Origin: Pseudoalteromonas gelatinilytica
Lineage (GTDB): Bacteria; Pseudomonadota; Gammaproteobacteria; Enterobacterales; Alteromonadaceae
Assembly: GCF_001641615.1 (NCBI RefSeq)
Contig: NZ_LRRU01000020.1
Location: 144,525 to 208,524, forward strand
DNA: 64,000 nucleotides
Direction: 5' to 3'
The notes below the pieces were generated by a model that worked only from the letters and a program-made list of their open reading frames with translations, made no database searches and had not been told where the DNA came from. Both the position numbers and the translations under genes were made by a program. This document shows positions 61,076 to 64,000 of the stretch, piece after piece. The number at the start of each line of letters is the position of its first letter. Positions within the stretch are counted from its first letter, which is position 1.

Positions 61076-62281
61076 TTATTCTGCGTGGCTTGGGTTAGCG
61101 GCAGGTTTGCCAACATTAACTGGCATACCTGGGAAGAAAATACGTGCCATGCCATCAACAATAACTTGGTCGCCTTCTTTTAAACCACTGCGAATTAACC
61201 AAAAGTTTTGGTATTGCTCATTTTCTGGTTTTTTGATCCACTCACCTACAGTAACAGGGGCAGGTAAAGCGACATCCATACCTTGCTCGTTTTTACTTAC
61301 AACATAAACAAACTTACCAGTGCCGTTATCAAGAACTGCACGTTGCGGCACGATGAAAGCGTTTTTACGTACTGCACCACTTAACTCAACGCGAACGAAT
61401 TGGCCTGGGCGAAGCTGAAAATCAGGGTTAGGAATAATTGCCTGAAACTCACTGGTACCTGTGTTTGGATTAATACGCACATCAGAGAAGTTAACTTCAC
61501 CGGTTTGTCCATATAAAGAACCGTCTTGAAGTTTAATTTGTGTTTGCCAGTGGCCTTGCTCTGGTAACGTCAGTGAGCCATTTTTAACATCTTGACGCAT
61601 TTGCAGTTGTTCACGCTCTGATAAGCCAAAACGAATACGAATAGGATCAAACTGAGTCATTTGAGTCAGTAATAAATCTGGACCAGAAACATACGTTCCT
61701 TCAGAGACAAACTCACGTCCCATTACTCCTGCGACAGGGGCTTTTACTTGCGCATATTCAAGGTTTAGTTGCGCTTCTTTTAAGGCAACTTTTGCTGCGG
61801 CTAAATCAGTTTTTGCAATATCATTGGCTGAGCTTGCGTTATCGTAGTCACGTTGTGAAACGGACTTTTCGGCACGTAGTTTAGCTAATCGTTTAACGTC
61901 ACGATCAGCTTGAACAAGCGCTGCTTTTGCACCATCAAGTGCAGCTTGCGCACGATCAACTGCAAGTTGATAAGGTTCTAGGTCAATTGTAAATAATGAT
62001 TGGCCTTGCTCTACACGCTGACCTTCTTCAAAGTTGCGTGATTCAAGAATACCGGTGACACGGGCACGAACTTCAACTTCTTTTGAACCAGACAGCGTCG
62101 CTGGCAGCTCAATAGTAAAAGGTGCATCGTGTGTTTCCATTGTCATAGTCGCGACAGCAGCGGGGTGCATTTGACCCTGTTGTTGCTGTGGCGCTTCAGA
62201 ACAACCTTGCAATAGCAAAGGAGCAGAAACTAATAACAACGCAGATAATGATAATTTGGCAGGTGCGAAAGGCAGACGCAT
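61076..62281 (-). CDS. RND efflux periplasmic adaptor lipoprotein (AcrA/MexA family)
   Basis: 401-residue membrane fusion protein. Lipobox LLQGC anchors it in the inner membrane (lipid on Cys near residue 27). Domain order is as in AcrA: membrane-proximal strands, lipoyl half (TGILESRNFEEGQRVEQGQSLF), the helical hairpin with DRDVKRLAKLRAEKSVSQRDYDNA, the second lipoyl half (YAQVKAPVAGVMG) and the beta-barrel. It links the permease to the outer-membrane channel. GGAG precedes the ATG at 62281; the frame extends 18 nt further up. No repressor gene lies nearby; an inverted repeat upstream may be its operator. Confidence 0.94.
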   Translation of the reverse strand: MRLPFAPAKLSLSALLLVSAPLLLQGCSEAPQQQQGQMHPAAVATMTMETHDAPFTIELPATLSGSKEVEVRARVTGILESRNFEEGQRVEQGQSLFTIDLEPYQLAVDRAQAALDGAKAALVQADRDVKRLAKLRAEKSVSQRDYDNASSANDIAKTDLAAAKVALKEAQLNLEYAQVKAPVAGVMGREFVSEGTYVSGPDLLLTQMTQFDPIRIRFGLSEREQLQMRQDVKNGSLTLPEQGHWQTQIKLQDGSLYGQTGEVNFSDVRINPNTGTSEFQAIIPNPDFQLRPGQFVRVELSGAVRKNAFIVPQRAVLDNGTGKFVYVVSKNEQGMDVALPAPVTVGEWIKKPENEQYQNFWLIRSGLKEGDQVIVDGMARIFFPGMPVNVGKPAANPSHAE

Positions 62282-62311
62282 GTTTACTCCACAGTCCAAT
62301 TGTTAAGTAGG

Positions 62312-62358
62312 TATACATAAAAAGTAGTCTATCAACATGACAGACGTAACTATGTATA
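62312..62358. promoter_or_regulatory. inverted repeat upstream of the RND operon
   Basis: TATACATA (62312-62319) and TATGTATA (62351-62358) are perfectly complementary, 31 nt apart, 30-75 nt before the adaptor start. The arms resemble the half-sites of AcrR-type operators. Candidate binding site for a regulator encoded elsewhere. Confidence 0.4.
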
Positions 62359-62424
62359 TTCATTTGTCGTCTAGTTTATACCCAAAAAAGAGAAAGGTAC
62401 ACCCTGTAGTTTACTTTTTTATTG

Positions 62425-62460
62425 GACACAAAAAAACGCAAAGCATTTTCGCTTTGCGTT
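62425..62460 (-). terminator. terminator after HAD-type gene
   Basis: AACGCAAAGC pairs with GCTTTGCGTT around ATTTTC; a run of T follows on the minus strand. Confidence 0.92.
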
Positions 62461-62482
62461 GATAGACAGATTAAATCGCTTC

Positions 62483-63268
62483 TTACTTTTGACTAAGCAA
62501 TAGGGCTAACTCTTCAAGATTTTTAACGATGTAGTCTGGTTGCTTAGCCAATGGGTAAAGGGCTTTTCCGGGTCTTGCGATAAACGCTGTTTGCATTCCT
62601 GCTTCTTTAGCGCCTGCCACATCCCAGCCATGTGCTGCAACCATTAAAGCTTCGTGAGGCGCTACATTTAATTGTTCAAGCAACCACTTGTAAGCGCGCA
62701 GATCGGGTTTATACACTTTAATATCTTCAACACTATAACGGTGAGTAAAGTAATCTGTTAAGCCTGCATGTTGAAACTGCGCTTTGACACCATTATTTGA
62801 CGAATTGGTAAAGCTGACTAGTTTATAATCTTGCTTTAATTGCGCCAATGCGGGTTTAACATCGCTATGGGCAGGTAAAGATAAAAGCGGCGGCACAATC
62901 GCTTGCTTAGCTTGCTCTTTGGTTAACGAAATTTGATTATTACTTGCGACCATCATCAGCGCGGCAACGCCTATATCAGCAAAGTCATGATAATCATTCG
63001 ATACCGTACTCACTAATGAGTGATGCAGCATGGTCGAAAACCAAAGCGGCAATAACTGGGTATTACCATCGAGTGCTTTAGAGACTGAACTTTGCATTTG
63101 TTCAAGATCAAGCAAGGTCTCATTGACATCAAACACAATTACCTTTGGTTTTGCTTGGATTTGCGACGCTGCCATTGTGCCTCCCGAGAAAGTTAAGGTT
63201 AGCAATAAAACGAGACTAAAAAGGGCTTTACTAAACACGGTTAATTGCTTTAACTGCGTTAAGAACAT
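62483..63268 (-). CDS. haloacid dehalogenase, type II, possibly exported
   Basis: 261 residues in the longest form. The HAD nucleophile Asp is D47 in IVFDVNETLLDLEQ; motif II is FTNSSNNGVKAQF; the Lys motif is KVYKPDLRAYKWL; and MVAAHGWDVAGAKEAGM gives the acidic motif, as in (S)-2-haloacid dehalogenases. The first 34 residues form a hydrophobic signal-like sequence (ALFSLVLLLTLTFSGG), which is unusual for this cytoplasmic family. A second start at 63175, with GGGAGG before it, would give a cytoplasmic 230-residue protein. The longer form overlaps the peroxiredoxin gene by 38 nt. Real substrate unknown. Confidence 0.82.
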   Translation of the reverse strand: MFLTQLKQLTVFSKALFSLVLLLTLTFSGGTMAASQIQAKPKVIVFDVNETLLDLEQMQSSVSKALDGNTQLLPLWFSTMLHHSLVSTVSNDYHDFADIGVAALMMVASNNQISLTKEQAKQAIVPPLLSLPAHSDVKPALAQLKQDYKLVSFTNSSNNGVKAQFQHAGLTDYFTHRYSVEDIKVYKPDLRAYKWLLEQLNVAPHEALMVAAHGWDVAGAKEAGMQTAFIARPGKALYPLAKQPDYIVKNLEELALLLSQK

Positions 63269-63884
63269 CTAAAGGCTCCGCTCTTAGTGTGTAATCTTCA
63301 TGAGCAAATGCAAATTGAATCACCCCTTGGCTATCAATTACGTAAGTTGCCGGTAATGGTAATTCGTAGCTATCGTCACCATTGGCTTTAGGAATATCTA
63401 AGCCTAGCTGATCATAAATAGGGATCAAGCGCTCATCTAACGTGAAAACCAAACCACACTTTTTAGCCAATGAGTTAGCCACATCAGAAAGCACCGTATA
63501 AGCCAGCTCGTTTTGCTGTTGAGTCGACAGTGATTCATCGGGTAGCTGAGGAGAAACAGCAACTAATTGGGCATGTTGATCTGCAAATGCTTGTTGCATG
63601 TTATTAAGTGCGCGAAGCTCTAAATTACAATACGGGCACCAACCACCACGGTAAAAGCTCAGCACCAGCGAGCCTTTCGATAACAATTCTGTTGAGCTAA
63701 TTTGTTTACCCTTGCTGTCGGGTAATTCAAATGCTGGAAACTTATCACCCACTATTAAAGCGTGATGACTTAATTGTTCAGCAATCAGCTTTTCAGTTGT
63801 GACATCCATCAAATTTAGGATATCAGCAGGGACATTGGCTTTCTTTTGCACTTCAAATGCATCGATTTGGGTTTTTAAAGACAT
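63231..63884 (-). CDS. AhpC/TSA-type peroxiredoxin-like protein
   Basis: 217-residue thioredoxin-fold protein. Residues about 44-200 hold the domain, with YRGGWCPYC: C83 is the peroxidatic-type cysteine and C86 a second one, a CxxC usual in the peroxiredoxin-like-2 / AhpC-TSA subgroup. Its role is likely reduction of peroxides or disulfides with thioredoxin-type electrons. No signal peptide, so cytoplasmic. The ATG at 63884 is chosen for GGAGTATGT upstream. It is co-transcribed with the overlapping HAD-type gene. Its promoter region runs to the window end. Confidence 0.88.
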   Translation of the reverse strand: MSLKTQIDAFEVQKKANVPADILNLMDVTTEKLIAEQLSHHALIVGDKFPAFELPDSKGKQISSTELLSKGSLVLSFYRGGWCPYCNLELRALNNMQQAFADQHAQLVAVSPQLPDESLSTQQQNELAYTVLSDVANSLAKKCGLVFTLDERLIPIYDQLGLDIPKANGDDSYELPLPATYVIDSQGVIQFAFAHEDYTLRAEPLDVLNAVKAINRV

Positions 63885-64000
63885 ACATACTCCAATCATT
63901 TTGACTATTTGTAGTAAGTATAGAGTTTTAAATTTTTATATATACAATACAAAACTGAAACCTAAATTCGAAAATATTGAATCAAGCCATGTACAGTTTA

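Overview
The window reads as a chromosomal segment of a marine gammaproteobacterium, most likely Pseudoalteromonas or a close Alteromonadales relative. The grounds are gene content and order: mfd-csiV, fnr-uspE beside a complete ccoNOQP-HIS block, recC-recB-recD without an intervening protease gene, several DUF families typical of marine gammaproteobacteria, two large TonB-dependent receptors, an AT-leaning base composition, and a palindromic interspersed repeat of the kind common in this group. No phage, plasmid, integrase, transposase or CRISPR array is visible. This is core genome with a few accessory modules. The genus is an inference and no database was searched.

Layout. 1-1830: an array of identical tRNA-Lys genes (the first cut by the window edge), nadA, and tRNA-Ser(GGA). 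1835-5942: small regulatory pairs, namely a carboxymuconolactone-decarboxylase-like gene facing an AraC-type regulator, a DUF2750 gene, and a TetR regulator divergent from an Old Yellow Enzyme with two matching operators and a MITE-like element between them. 6155-10755: a TonB-dependent receptor followed by two secreted phosphatase or phosphodiesterase genes, a possible organophosphate-scavenging module. 10922-20330: recC, recB, recD and a GNAT acetyltransferase, all overlapping. 20327-28465: a TRIC-type membrane protein, an M20 peptidase, a Crp/Fnr regulator, an Mpo1-like and SDR pair, ilvE, and a prolyl oligopeptidase lipoprotein. 28545-36101: a DUF481 outer-membrane protein, a dNTPase, a Bax-like hydrolase with a DUF2987 partner, PPK2 with a lysine-rich coiled-coil protein, and ttcA.

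36167-45092 is the microaerobic respiration block, all on the minus strand: ccoN-O-Q-P, a terminator, then ccoH, ccoI, ccoS, a TauE-like membrane protein, fnr and uspE. FNR senses oxygen through an Fe-S cluster; its own gene lies in this block, an FNR-like box sits upstream of uspE, and a weaker one lies upstream of ccoN. A small Cys/Met-containing lipoprotein of unknown function is divergent from ccoN. 46444-49035 is a second TonB-dependent receptor whose codon choice suggests very high expression. 49138-50520 is an unrecognised two-TM protein.

50549-63884 is almost entirely minus strand: the translationally coupled mfd-csiV-lipoprotein chain, the agmatine-to-putrescine genes aguA-aguB, an atypical PilZ-like gene, an RND efflux pump (adaptor and permease, no outer-membrane channel), and a peroxiredoxin with a HAD-type dehalogenase.

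I did not find one large undescribed system. The best leads are covarying hairpins that capture the CCA end of tandem tRNA-Lys genes, the paired operators around the TetR/OYE genes together with the repeat that must supply or displace the repressor promoter, the receptor-phosphatase module with an intercistronic terminator, PPK2 with its lysine-rich partner, and the lipoprotein next to the cbb3 oxidase genes.
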